Translations under genes and position numbers: made by a program | Origin: Manihot esculenta | Taxonomy: Eukaryota; Streptophyta; Magnoliopsida; Malpighiales; Euphorbiaceae | Assembly: GCF_001659605.2 (NCBI RefSeq) | Contig: NC_035170.2 | Location: 29,740,020-29,804,019 of the forward strand | Length of the DNA: 64,000 nucleotides | Direction: 5' to 3' | Notes under the pieces: generated by a model | Databases searched by the model: none | What the model saw: the letters and a program-made list of their open reading frames with translations, nothing else | Told to the model about the DNA's origin: nothing | Part shown: positions 35,647-48,700 of the stretch, piece after piece | Layout of the letters: the number at the start of each line of letters is the position of its first letter | Position numbering within the stretch: position 1 is the first letter of the stretch

Positions 35647-36728
35647 AATGGTAGATCAACCAATAACTATACAAATTCAAAAGTACTTATTTTTATTTCC
35701 ACTCTTGATTATTTTTAAAAAAAAATCTACATTACGTGCTAATTTTTTTTAAAGAACATTACTATTAAATAATAAAATTTTATAAAGAGAAGAAAAGCCG
35801 AAAGTTAGATCATACCTTATGCGTTTTCTTTTGAAACTCTATCTGCGTTTAAAATGAAGAATTTCTAACAATTAAAAATTATATTATGGAAAACCTTAAG
35901 TGAAAAATGAAGAACAGTGGCATTGTACTAAGGAACAGAAAATTATAAAGAAAATTAGAGGGTTGAGACAAAGAAAGAAAATGTGGAAAAGAATAAAAAA
36001 AATTAAAAAATTATTATTTAACCATGAAGAAAAATATTTACTAATTAATTTTTTGTTAATTTTAATTATTAAATATCAAACAAAAAAATAAAATTTAATT
36101 AATTAATAAATTTTTTATAAAATTAAAAAATTAATTAATAATTTTTTAAAATATAAAATCTAAATAGTAAAATATTTGACCCTTAAATTAATAAGTTTTA
36201 TTTGAATATTTTAATATATTTTTAAAAATAAAAATAAATTAATGAGTTTTTGGTAATGTAGAAATTAAATAATAAATTAAAAAAAATGAGAGGGAGAATG
36301 TGAGTGGGACCCAGAAACCAAGAAGCTCAGTAACAACTAACAACCTCCCTTTCTGTGACAAAAAAAGGAAACTATCACATATGGCATGCAGTATTTGCAG
36401 TTCCATCTTTCAATTTCTTCCTTCTCCTCTTCCTCCTACCACCACCTTACTTGCATCCATTTCCATTTAATTATATGCAATTTTCCAAATCTTTATCCTC
36501 CTCTTTCTTATAACTGAAAATTTTCATCCAATTCCCCATCTGGGTTTTGCTTGTCAACTCCTCCATTCCAGTCTTTTTGAGAGTTTCCCTTACAATTTGC
36601 AAGCTTTCTCCCTGCAATCTCTTTTTCTTTTTCTGTTTGGCCGCTCATAAATTTCACTTTTTAATTTTTGTGGGTTGTTTTTGTTTTATGGATTTTGATG
36701 TAGGGGATAAGTTGATAGATCCAAAAAG
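35647..36728. other. Upstream region of the bHLH gene
   Basis: AT-rich to ~36290, then a CT-rich leader (36340-36620) that looks like plant 5' UTR. A possible 5' UTR acceptor GATGTAG lies at ~36698-36704. No other gene is seen. The ORF at 35900-36091 is a Lys-rich AT artefact. Confidence 0.5.
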
Positions 36729-38593
36729 ATGTATGTAGAAATAGGCTGCAGCTTTGATCCCAACTCCATGGTGGAAGGACCAGAAGATGAAATTTGCCAA
36801 GTTTTGCAACCTCCACCTCATCCACCACAAATGGCAGAGACCACCACAAATGATCTTAGCTTTGAAGAGAATCTCAAGCTGTCAACAGAAGAGCTACAGA
36901 ATCTCAAGTTGTCCAAAGAAAGGCTATCTTACCACCATAGCAATTTTCATCACCAAGAGGATGATGCTTCTGCTTCCATGGAAATCCACCTTCAAAATCA
37001 TCAGCAGATGGCTTTTAATAATACCCATTTGATGCAAGATTCTTCAAATCAAGTTTTGACTTTCACTTCATCTGATCTTCTCAATCTTTTCCACTTACCC
37101 AGAAGCTCAGCTTCCTCTTTGCTCCCAGATTCTTCAATTTCCTTCACAAACACTACCCACACAACTCCACTAGGCTTTGTTGAAGATCTTCCAATGGCAG
37201 ATACAGCAGCTGCCTCCTCCATTCTCTATGACCCACTTTTCCACCTGAACCTTCCCCCACAGCCTCCTTTATTCAAAGAATTATTTCAATCTCTACCCTC
37301 ACATGGATACTCATTGCCGGCCTCATCAAGAGGCAGCTCCTTGTTTCCTGGTGGAGGAGATGATCATGTCGAGGGGAGTGGAGGAGGTGGTCTTTACCAA
37401 GATGGAGATGTTGAGCACCAGTTTGATAATGGAGTTCTGGACTTCACATGGGACATGGCTTGTATTGGCAAAGGTAGAGAAGCTGGGAAAATGACCAAAC
37501 ACTTTGCCACTGAACGTCAAAGGAGACAACACCTGAATGATAAGTACAAAGCCTTGAGAGATTTGGTTCCTAATCCTACCAAGGTACTTTCTTTTCATTT
37601 CGTAGATTTGAGTTTTGATGGTTCCTAATCCTATCAATGAAATTCAAACTCGAATTTGGCTCGTTTATTAAACATCTTTAAGGATTTAGGTTTGATTTAT
37701 TTAAAAAATAAATCGAGTTCAATCGAGTTTGTATAAAGTTAGAATTTTAAATAACTTATTTATAACTCTTTTTAATCTCTCGTATGATATAAGTTCGGAA
37801 AAATGAAAGATTTTTAATCCCTATTTTGTATTTGTTAAAATTAAAGAGGATTGTTCATGAACTTATTTATATTAGTAGATATCTAACAGTTTCCTTATGA
37901 TGTATGGTGGGAAAGAATGATAGAGCATCTGTGGTTGGAGATGCAATAGAGTATATAAAAGAACTTCTTCGAACAGTAAATGAGCTGAAAATTCTAGTGG
38001 ATCAAAAGAGATGTGCAAGAGAAAGAAGCAAGAGACGCAAAACTGAAGATGATTCCACAGAGAATGCTGGCAGTGAAATTTGTTCTGCAATGAAATCTCT
38101 TGGTGACCACCCAGATCATCATCAGTCCTTCAACAATGGATCATTGAGGAGCTCTTGGCTTCAAAGAAAATCCAAGGACACAGAGGTCGATGTTAGAATC
38201 ATAGATGATGAAGTTACTATCAAACTTGTCCAGAGAAAGAAGATCAATTGCTTGTTGTTTGTTTCCAAAGTTGTTGATGAACTTAAGCTTGATCTTCATC
38301 ATGTTGCTGGTGGCCATATTGGTGATTACTATAGCTTTCTATTTAACACCAAGGTTGGTTACTTCACTTTGAGATCTTGATTTCGAACTAAGTTAAAATC
38401 AATTATATAAAAATAAGATTTTTTGAGAATGAAATGATTCGATTTTGATGAAATATTTTAACATGTAAAAATGTTGCAGATATATGAAGGGTCTTCAGTG
38501 TATGCAAGTGCCATAGCAAACAAGCTGATTGAGGTGGTGGACAGACATTATTATGCATCAACTCCATCTACAAGTTGCTACATACAAAATTAG
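36729..38593 (+). CDS. bHLH transcription factor, bHLH10/89/91 (EAT1-like) group
   Basis: Three exons: 36729-37583, 37916-38353, 38480-38593, all phase 0, 468 aa. The N-terminal half is Ser/His/Pro-rich with acidic patches and no known fold. The bHLH spans residues ~256-315: basic region HFATERQRRQHLNDKYKALR with the His/Glu/Arg residues that read E-box DNA, helix 1 ending DLVPNPTK at the exon junction, then NDRASVVGDAIEYIKELLR. A basic KRCARERSKRRKTE segment and a C-terminal ACT-like dimerisation region (VDVRIIDDEVTIKLVQRKK) follow. This layout matches the Arabidopsis bHLH010/089/091 and rice EAT1 group, which acts in the anther tapetum. The intron-1 acceptor (GGGAAAG) has a poor pyrimidine tract but is the only one keeping the conserved frame. 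Family call strong; tapetal role inferred. Confidence 0.9.
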
Positions 38594-39540
38594 CTAGTAG
38601 TTAGCTTGCTGAAAAAGAAGATAGTCTCATCTTTGTGGAAGTGGTTAATTAAATAAAACTGCATTATGTAACAATTAATCAGTTAACATCAAAATCCTAA
38701 TTGCCTGAATATGAAAACCAAAACTAATCGCTTTTCGTCATTATATTTTATATTTGTTGTTATGAGATGCTTGCAGGGGTCGTAATAAAACCAAACCTAA
38801 AACCCATAGAATTTACTATGTGAGTTTATCCATTAATACACAATTCAGGCCATGTTTCAAAAGGTCTGAAAGACCGAATTCGGGTCTAATAAAAATAGAT
38901 TCTGGGAAACGAATTCATCTGCATCCATGATCCTATCAGCACGAACGCCGAAAGGAATTAAATAGACGTCTGACGGTGGAGAAAAATGAAGCAAGTCTAT
39001 ACGTACGGTTTTGTATGATAGCGACAAAAAACACCATAATAGAGTGACAGTTATACATCATTAGTGAAAAAGGAAATAAAAGAGAAGGGTGTGAATCATT
39101 TAAGTTAAGCTCATATATATATATATCAAAACTCTATCGTTTTTTGGATCTCAGATCATTATTATATTTTATATCGTTATAGTTAAAAAAAAATAGATAC
39201 TAATTAATTTATTTTTTAAAATAAAAAGATCGAATAATAAATTTAATAAATTATGATACTAAATAATAATTTTTTTAAAATCATTTTTAAATATTTATAA
39301 TTCCATTAGCATGATTGGATTTAAATTATATTTAATATAAGTTTTATATTTTTATATGAATAATTTAATTTAATTATTTTATGACGATTTTATGTCTTTT
39401 TTATATAATTTTTTAAAAATAAATTCTGGCCCATAAAAAAGAAATGGGCCGAACGCAAACCCAAAACGTTGGATAGTTTTCAAAATCCCAAAGCGGGTAA
39501 AGGAAACACCAGAAAAAACTGAAAACCACCGCTCTACAGT
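38594..39540. other. Intergenic, no gene seen
   Basis: 3' UTR of the bHLH gene to about 38700, then AT-rich DNA. The last ~120 bp before 39577 are GC-richer and promoter-like for the fragment at 39577. Confidence 0.45.
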
Positions 39541-39576
39541 CTGCACTCACAGAACAATCGATTCTGCAGCGGCGAA

Positions 39577-39765
39577 ATGAGTGGCAAAGCTGGCCGCCGA
39601 CCGATCGACCGACTTCTTCACATAATTTAGTTGAACACTCTGAGAAAAGAAAAAGAGGACTACACCAACAGATGCGCAGCAGAAGCTAAAAAGCTGGTGC
39701 AGGATGATGAAATGCAGGCACAAAACTTGGATATTTTGGAAAGAGAAGCAGCAGAGATTCTGAAG
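39577..39765 (+). pseudogene. Unidentified coiled-coil gene fragment with in-frame stop
   Basis: From an ATG at 39577 the frame reads MSGKAGRRPIDRLLHII, stops at TAG (39628-39630), then continues in the same frame for 45 codons of highly charged helical sequence (TLRKEKEDYTNRCAAEAKKL, then DDEMQAQNLDILEREAAEIL). It ends in AAG|GTATGG, a good splice donor at 39766. The composition is protein-like, unlike the flanks. No second exon was found: the initiator tRNA and AT-rich DNA follow. It could be a broken first exon or a fragment copied from elsewhere. I do not recognise the family. An acceptor use of the TTTAG itself was considered but no upstream donor fits. Confidence 0.45.
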
Positions 39766-39944
39766 GTATGGCCTCATAAGAATTCTGATGTTTGTTTGAA
39801 AATAATTTTTGTAAGTAAATGGATTAGTTTTGCTGAAAATGAAATTCCTGAGATTTCTCTTGTTGGTGCGATTATTTTGCAAGCTATTTCTGGTGCTTAC
39901 AAGCTTTTCGTTGCCCTGCACGAAGGAAATTAGAAAAATAATAT

Positions 39945-39953
39945 AAAAAAAAA
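39945..39953 (-). terminator. Pol III terminator of tRNA-iMet
   Basis: Nine A on the plus strand give T9 on the transcribed strand, 8 nt after the tRNA 3' end. That is the usual RNA polymerase III stop. Confidence 0.85.
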
Positions 39954-39960
39954 CATTCTT

Positions 39961-40032
39961 TATCAGAGCCTGGTTTCGATCCAGGGACCTGTGGGTTATG
40001 GGCCCACCACGCTTCCGCTGCGCCACTCTGAT
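39961..40032 (-). tRNA. Initiator tRNA-Met (CAT)
   Basis: 72 nt on the minus strand, from 40032 (ATCAGAGTGGCGCAGCGG) to 39961 (GGCTCTGATA), no intron and no encoded CCA. The A box (TGGCGCAGCGG), anticodon CAT (plus-strand 39998-40000) in a GGGCCCATAACCC stem-loop, and T-loop ATCGAAAC in place of TTCGANNC are the marks of eukaryotic initiator tRNA. The 7-bp acceptor stem ends fit (ATCAGAG/CTCTGAT, with the plant A1-type end). The T stem reads CCTGG/CCAGG, a compensated pair. Confidence 0.96.
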
Positions 40033-40975
40033 TGTTGTTATTAAATTTGAAAAAAAACATTTGAGAAAAAACATAATGTACATTTAATTAAGATTAATCC
40101 AAAAAATTATTACAGTTATAATAAATTTAAAAGTTAAACTCTTTTAATTAAAATTTTTAATTTTAATTATAAATAGAAAAAATTGTAAAATTATGTTTTT
40201 TTTTTAACCATACATCTAAATAATATAACATGTGAATGAAATAAAGAAATTTTATATAAATAGTAATTTAACTGTATTTCTCACAGTGGGGCTTATTTAT
40301 AGATTTCTAAAGTTATAGAAATTAAATAAATAATTTTAAAATTATAGAGACTAATTTACGGAGATTAAATCATAATTTTAGCCTAAAATTGTAATGAACA
40401 AAGTTGTTAATTATTAATAATTATTTTTAAATTGCGCATTATATGAAAGGATATCATTAGATTAGTTTATAATTAGCTAGGCTTGGCATTCACATTTTCA
40501 ATGATGATTTTACAGCGACAAATTTTTTCTTCTTTAATGTATAAATTCTGAATATTGAACTTTGAACACTTTTGAAATTTAAGATATCAGTTAATATATG
40601 TATAAAAAATATTTCGCTATTTCAATTTGAATCCTCCATAAGATCAAAATCACTAAAACTTAAGCATAGTCAAAAGCATTATAAAAAAAAAAAAAGTTAA
40701 GGCAAAGAAAGAGCATGGCCAAAAAGTTAAAATATTTATAAATTATTAAGTAATATATTTCATTTGAACGAATAACTTTAAAATACTAAATGAATTTGAA
40801 TAATATTTTAATTGATGATAATTTCTTTTGAAATGAATATTTTTATATTTAAATATATATTTTAATTAAATTTACATATTTAAATTACTAATCAAACCTA
40901 TATACAGTTACCGAGGATTTTTGTTGATTTCGGTTATCAATCTTGCACTCTCTCCTTATATGGCCGAGACTGCCT
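40033..40975. other. AT-rich intergenic DNA, no gene seen
   Basis: Homopolymeric A/T sequence upstream of the tRNA gene (on its strand). No ORF or repeat structure of note. Confidence 0.5.
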
Positions 40976-41790
40976 TGCTCTTTTTTTTTTTTTAAGTTAG
41001 AGGGTAAAAAATCATTGATAGAGTTAGAAGGCTCAAGACCGACAATAATAATAGCATACAAGGAAACCTCTGGGACCCAACAGATAAAGTCCTACCTTAC
41101 AGACCTGCCAATCTCGATCCGGATCCGGATCCGACTTGAAAGCTGGTATGCATCTTTCAAAAAACTTACCGCCTCTCTATCTCTAGAAAACTACGACCAT
41201 CATGAAGACTTTACGGTGGCTTCCAAGAACATCAACTGTAGTAGCCATGGAGGCGATATATCGACTGACTGAGGCCCAAGGAGCAAGGAAGGATGGCGTG
41301 CAAACTATTGTCAAACAGAAAACTAGATCTAATGAAGAGGAAGCCTCGTCACCAAACGGAATGGGCTGAAACAAATGCAGAACCTTCATAACAATTCTGA
41401 AACATTTCCAGCAGCCAAATCAAGACATATCCACAGATCGAAGAAACCGCCAGCCAAAAGCAAAAAGGGTGTGCTTTTTGGCTACCTAACCACGCCTTCC
41501 GAGATATAACTCGACGAGCCATCACCCACAACAAATCACCAATCCTATATGGAGAGGAGAACCGTCGATCTGGGAAAAAAATCTGCATGGAAACCCAAAA
41601 GCTACCAACAAGAAAGAGAAACAAAGGAAAAGGCAGAAAAAAGACCTCACAGTTCAACCACAAATCTTGCCAAAAGAAAAACTGAGAAGAAAACAAAAAG
41701 AAAAATCCAAAAAGCCCACCCGGAGGTGGGGAGAGAACCCACTCTCCAGGCGGTAAGGAGGAAAAGAAAAGGAAATGCTTTAATCCTGAA
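40976..41790 (-). mobile_element. Probable LINE-like 3' remnant, minus strand
   Basis: A 13-T run at ~40982-40994 opens a GC-richer, ~800-bp island between AT-rich flanks. On the minus strand the island ends ...CTCTATCAATGATTTTTTACCC...poly(A), the layout of a plant LINE 3' end. Two overlapping open stretches on the minus strand (41349-41696, 41183-41389) and one on the plus strand (41549-41959) have no recognisable domain. The island is unlike the neighbouring genes in composition. Confidence 0.35.
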
Positions 41791-42747
41791 TATCAATACA
41801 TTATACAGCGTGAATGGAAGGTTTTATGCAGTGAACAAAAAGATGTACATCTCATTGAGAGAACATTTACAAAAAGAAAATATGATATTTACAAGGGAAG
41901 AATACAATAAGTTTGTGTACTTTCATTTTTTTGTCAATATAGTACAATCAATCAACTAATTAGACTTTACCTTTTCTTAATTACCATAATTATTTACAAT
42001 TTGAGCTGCAATTATCCATTGCAAGGAATTCATTTTGACAGGTAAATGCCCAATACCCAAGTAAGTCTAAAAGGTGAGTATGAGTAAGTGCTGGCTCGTC
42101 TCAGACTTTTCAGTTGGCCTTACCCGCAAAATCAATATAACTTCCATTGCAGAAAAGGGGAACCAATTCTAGAAATTGCATACCTCACATGAAAATGTGT
42201 AGCTCTCAAGGCCAATAAGTATGAAACACATATGAAAGAGATGCATCCTCGGTTCTTACGAGATCAGCATCTGCTCCGTGGGAACATTACAAGAGGTTGG
42301 CAAGATCAATCATTTGCCTGATCCTGTGAGACAGAACAGCCAATGAACTCAATCATAGCATCCAATCAAGGGCTTCAAAGCCAAATGATTAATTAACTGT
42401 GTCGTCATAGTTCTTTTTTTTTTATACAATTAGATCCGACTGGATTTCAAACTCAGACCTCTTATCCCTAGAGAGGACTGAAATGCCAATCAGCTAACGC
42501 CCATTGGTAGTAGAAGTTCTCTTTAAATGCAAAATAATGGACCCAAGGAAAGGAATGCAGCCCAATGGGTCAATTATGTGGTGAATGTTTAGATGTTATG
42601 AATAGAGCTTCTTTGGAACTTTTCCTCAGATCATCCAACAGCTATAATAAGACGAAAGCATAAACTATCATCAATAGCAGGACTAGTGGTGCTAACTTAC
42701 ATCAAGACATATGTTCTTTAGCCATCGGTAAAAAATTTTCTTGTCTC

Positions 42748-45700
42748 TTAGCTGCTGTAACGAGGAGAATAAGGGCTCAAGAAGGTTTGATGCGGTCTCT
42801 TCACAAATGGATGACTCAACAGCTGTGTTGCCGTTGGACGATCATTTGAATTGACTTGTAGGCATTTAAAGATGAAATCCTGAGCGTCTTCTGATAGCGA
42901 CTTAGGTACGGGAGGAGGTTCACCCCTGCCAATTCTGAACAATGCTTGCATCTGTGACCCACGTAAGAAAATAATATTTATTAGAACTCCATATAACTTC
43001 AGAAATGGTTACAATTAACAAGAGGCAACTGATATCTCAATAAATTAATATCCCTGAAGGTAGCAAATAAAATTGAAAAACCAGATTTGTTTTGCATGGA
43101 ATCGAATAATATCGTGACGCGTGTTATTGGTCGAAAATATATTTAAAAATTAACTTCATTAACCTTTTAAAAGAAAAAAGGCAGTATCTATATCTACTTA
43201 CGGCTTACGAACTAAGCCCTAGTTACCTTGCTAGCTATTCCCTTAACTCTCATCTGGGCCTTATTATCAAGCACTAGAAGTGATATCATTGCAAAAGGAT
43301 GCTGTACATTTCTGAATTTTCCCTTTTTTTTTTTGGCCCTTTACCAAGATGCTTAAGCATCACTTTCTACTTTAACCCATCTTACTTCACCTCAACTTAG
43401 GTTGGGGAAGTGCCACTTTTTCACTAAACACAAAGGTTTGATAATGTTTTGCACATTTATTTTACTTTAACTGGACAAATACTGAAACTAGGTGTATGAT
43501 GTTAATGGCGTCTGCACTGACTACAATACTCCATTATACAGGGGAATGCAAGATGAAGAACCTCAAGGATCCTACTTCAACTTTGAATAATACAGGAGCT
43601 AGACCCACTATAACAAGCTCCAATGAAAGTACAAATAACAGCTAGCAACTAATGCCTTGTGATTGCAACCATCTAATCCAGTAAAGCAGTTGTAATGTTC
43701 ACGCACTTTAATCAAAATTTGTGCAGGATATCATATGCTAATTCTATTTAAGAAATGCAATCTCAATGACCAAGAACCATGTAACCTCCAGTGAGACAGA
43801 TTAAAGCATATTGAATCATATTCGCCAAGCAACCACCTTGGGCCAGGCAAGAAAAATAGGCTTCGACGTTTTAAAGTTTCAGAATGATGATTGAATCAAC
43901 AACTCTTACTTGTTGATGTCTTTCTTAAGGAATTGCAAATATAACTATCATATGAAGAGACACAACAGTCATACAATCAAATAGCATAGCAGAAGTTAAG
44001 ACAAATGCAACTGCCAAGAGAAACAAGGTATCAGCATCTTCAAGCAAAGTGCCTATGTCTGACATGATGACATCTAGCTGCCATTTTCCCAAATAAATGT
44101 TTAACTGGTTTCAGAATGACCATTCATGTCAGTTGAATTTAAATATCCCAAATCAGTCCAGTTATGCATTATCTTCATTGCATCAACAATTATTTGAGGG
44201 CAAACAAGGGTAGACTCCTAGCTCCAATTAACCTCACTCCATGTATGCAAGCAAAGTATATAATATGCACTTATATCTGTTAGAATTGATGAGATTCCAT
44301 ACTACAAGGGGAGTGTCATGGAAAGTTATTCCTATTTAATATAAGATTTGTATTCCTAAGTAGATAGAATAATATATGTCTATATATATTCCTTAAATAG
44401 GGGATTTGCATATTCCTATTATAATTGAAAAATCACATTAATTTATAGTATCGTATCGTATATGGCTTGGATCCTCCATTAATAGGAAAGCTTTTGTATC
44501 ATGAGGAAAATAATCCAATTCAATAAAAATGCAACATTTTGAGGTTGTGTCTGTGGATGTAGGCTCTCGTAGCCGAATCACGTAAATCTTTTTGTATTAT
44601 TTTCTTTTCTATTCTATTATTTTAACTTTAACATAGTATCAAAACCTTCAATTCTTCTAGGCTTAGGCATTGTTTATCGATACTATTCACGAAACTGTTA
44701 ACTAGTACCGTTTATCGTTAATGTTTATGGGCACTAGTATTGGTACTGTTTATGGGCACTGTTCACACCTATATTATATAGGTTTGATTGGTGCAGTTTA
44801 TTTAATCTTACGAGTTGTTTTGTATCAATATTTCCTCGTCGGTATCGCCTTTGGAAGGGGATTTTGTGTTCATGTTTCCTCGCCAACATTGTCTTTGAAG
44901 AGGAAAGTACAGTTCTAAGGATTCTTTTGTGTTTTGGTACTTTATCTAAGTGCCTTTGTGCGAGTGTTTTTAAATATGCTCATGAGCTGCTAGTTGTAAG
45001 TTATTATGAGGAATTTTTTTGCTTCTGCGTAGAATCTCATCAAGGGGAATGTTAGAATTGATGAGATTCCATATTACAATTAAAAGGAAATATTATAGAA
45101 AGTTATTAATAGAGGATTTGTATTCCTAAATAAATAGAATAATATATGTCTATACATTCCTAAAATAGAGGATTTGATATATTCTTATTATAATTGGATA
45201 ATCTCCTAATTTATAGTATCGCACCATATATGTCTTAGATACTCCGTTATAAATAAGAAAGCTTTTGTATTATGATGAAAATAATTCAATTCAATAAAGA
45301 AGTAGCTTCTGAGGCTTTGTGTCTATGGAGGTAGACTCTGGTAGTCGAACCACAAATTTTTATGTTATTTTCTTTTCTCTATTTTAATTTTAACAATATC
45401 AAACGGTATTATAAAATTACAATGTTCTTGTCTCAATGTTATTGGGAAAAAATGGAGCTATAATGGGGTCAATAGACAATCCAACAAATTGACATCTCAT
45501 ATTAATCATAAAAATAATAAATATAATTTTCCATTTAAAATTAAAAAAGACAAGAAAGGATGACCTAGAGCAAGAAAATTCGGAAGTAGCAATTCAAGGT
45601 AAATAGCATAGATTATAAAGAAAAGTACATACGCCTTCCAAGTGAGAGTATGGTGGTTGACCGGTTAACATCTCCAACACAGTACATCCAAGGCTCCATA

Positions 45701-48700
45701 TATCAGCTGCGAGTCCATACCCACGATTCCTTAAATTAACAACCTACAATTGCCCGACTCAATTGTTAAGTGTTTAACATCCCATCAATGAAACCTTCTG
45801 AAAGAAGAGTCAAGAATTTGAGCATATTGTTGAAAGGTAACATTTCTATCACTACACAGCAGAAAGAGAGAAACAACTACATCAACTTCCAATATCAGAG
45901 CAAATGAACAATTCAGCTTCAGGAGTGTATATCTGTATGCTAGAACTATTCAACAATGACAGGCCATGTGCAACTTTTGTTTCAAAGCAAAGTGTGCACT
46001 AATCACTCATTATGATACAGGTCATGCAATGGATGCAAATTTTTTTTAAATGTACTTTCGCAAGACATTATAAATTAAAAAGGTGCCAAGTAGCATTACC
46101 AAAGCATGTGGGAATACAAAACAGAAGTTCCAAAACAGGCGTAAGAAAGGAAAAGAAAAGAAAGAAGATGCAAAATGAATGAGAAAATCCAGCTCAAGAA
46201 TAGAGATCATCCACAATGTCCATTAACAGGAAAAAAAAAGAAAGAAAGAAAGAAATGAAGGAAGAAAGGAGGCTTACTTCTGGGGCCATCCAATATGCAG
46301 TCCCTTTGGAAGATTTAATATCATTTAATTTAGTTGCCTAAGAAGATCAAATTCCAAATAAAATGAAGTAAGTATTTAAACCAGGATTGATATGTCATGA
46401 AAAAAAATCAGTGATATAAGGCACCTTTGCCAACCCAAAATCTGCAAGCTTTACAGATCCATTTGCATCCACTAGAATATTGGCACATTTGATATCCCTA
46501 GAAAGTGAAAATTAAGAATAAGAATAAAAAACAGAATAAAAATAAGTTTAATGAATATAGTCAGCATAACAAACCAAAGCAGTAAAATTTCTCAGAGCTA
46601 ACCACCAATGACTGGAAGGTAACCTTTACTTTCTTCCTAAACTATAGCCTACAAGCCTATTAAACGAAATTAATTTGTCTTAACTCTCAAGTCACCCATG
46701 TTAGATTCAATTTCAACATTCTCTTTTGTCACCACAATCTCTATGCATTTTCAACAAGGCAAACCAAAGAATACTTCATTTCTCAATTTCAGCTACTTTC
46801 TTTAAAGAATATAATTCAAACAACTTTACATATTCCTCCAGTCTATCACAAACAATTTTTACAGAAATTATACCTCTTGAAATGTGCTTATACACAACAA
46901 AAAGCAATAGAATGAGCATATTCAGTACGTAAAGGCCATATGGATGTGCTTTAACATGCAGCAAAAATGGCAAATTAATATATCGAGAACATTTCTCAAG
47001 CAGTACAACAAAATTAAGATTATAAGTATTACCTATGAACCACATCCTGGTCATGAAGATATCTTAAACCACTTAAAATTTGTCTTGTGTACGCAGAGAC
47101 TTGGGAATCCCTTAAACGGTACTTCTGATAAAGCTTGGCAAGTGAACCTTTTGTTGCTAGCTCAAGGAAGATGTAAAGCTTTGCTTCATCCTGGAAACAA
47201 TTATACAAATTAGTTCTTAAAAACCAGTTCCAAGATAACGATTAAACACAAAGACCTAAAGTAGATGTACCACATTCATATATATATGTATATTTCCATA
47301 TAGTAGGGATACTGGGTCTCACATAGAGTATCTAAAAGAGATCAGTAACAAGCCTGAGGAAGAGCTACAATGTAAATGCTTCAATATCATCCATAAGACA
47401 GTTGACAAATGCATAACAAGTACAAAACTACAGTTTGTACTCTCATTCCACAAATAATGGAACAGCAAAACCAAGACACTAAAAAGTGTAAAGCATACCT
47501 TGTCTGTTCCAAGATATCGAATTATGTTCTCGTGTTCAAACTTTCTTAATAGAGAAATCTCCTGGAAATGGGTAGTAGAAAGAGACATATCATGATCCAG
47601 TGATTATTATCTACTTGATAATTGTAAGAGATGGTATTGAATCATACAACTATACTAATTTCGAATTGTTTGATATAGATAAAATTACTAGAGAGATAAG
47701 TTAACTGCATGAAACTAAAAGAAAATTATTCTTCCCACCTGCTCAAGTTGCAAAATGCTCTGCTTCCCTTGGCTTCCTTGGTCCAGCAAAGAAACCTCTT
47801 TTACAGCAAAAAATAATCCATCACTGTAGAAAATCCAAAACAGAATGCGAGAAATATCAGAGAACTTGAAATAAATCAATGATATATACATTCTTGACCA
47901 GATAGCCCTCTGCTTTGCTTATTCAGCAAAAAAGGCCAAGCAGAAAAAAAAAATTGCAACAGTTCGTCCAGTTTTTGGCAAGAAACAAGCCTTAGCACAT
48001 CAACAGCAAGTGGGAGAAACCAGAGAGTACTTGACCAAAAACAAAAGGGAAATCATGAAAGAGCTAGGCACAGAGCAGCCAGCCACTCAAAGAGACAAAT
48101 ATCACTCAAGTCGATTTGAGTTTCTGAAAATTTACAGACTCAGTACAGACTGCTGAAAGTGTCTTTTTCCGGCAAGACCGAAATGTCAAATCCCCCATTG
48201 TTGCCACTTGATATTTGAAAAGTCCTTCACCCAACAGTGAAGATTTTCCCCGTATTTTTAGAGTTGATCATTCAAATATTAACTAATTTCGAGTGTAAAA
48301 TCTAAAAAATATTTCCGTCATTTAGTCATATGATGGAATAAGAGCAGATAATATGTAAACCATACGACCGAAAAGTTACTTACTCGGTGAATCCTTCATA
48401 CACTGTTCCAAAAGATCCACTGCCTAAAAGCTCTCCCTTTTGCCACGAACTAATACTTCTTCTGAATTTCACATTTGGAGAAATACAATATTCTGGCTCC
48501 ATCACTGTGAAACTTGTAACATCTCCATGATCATCACCGGCGCTGTTGTAATCGTCATCATTATTTGGCGGAGGCGAGCAAACTTCAGAAAGAACTTCAT
48601 TCTCCGGTATCCTCTCCAGATTCAGTTGTCGCTCTTCATTTGCATCATTATCATCCTCCTCCGCTTCTTCGTTCTCTTCGCTCACTCGATCTCCTTCTTC

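Noticed and set aside
35900..36091. Lys-rich 63-codon ORF upstream of the bHLH gene
   Set aside because: AT-rich sequence with poly-A codons; no start context or homology-like motif.
41549..41959. 136-codon plus-strand ORF
   Set aside because: Lys/Glu-biased translation of an A-rich stretch, overlapping a possible LINE remnant on the other strand. No domain and no splice context.
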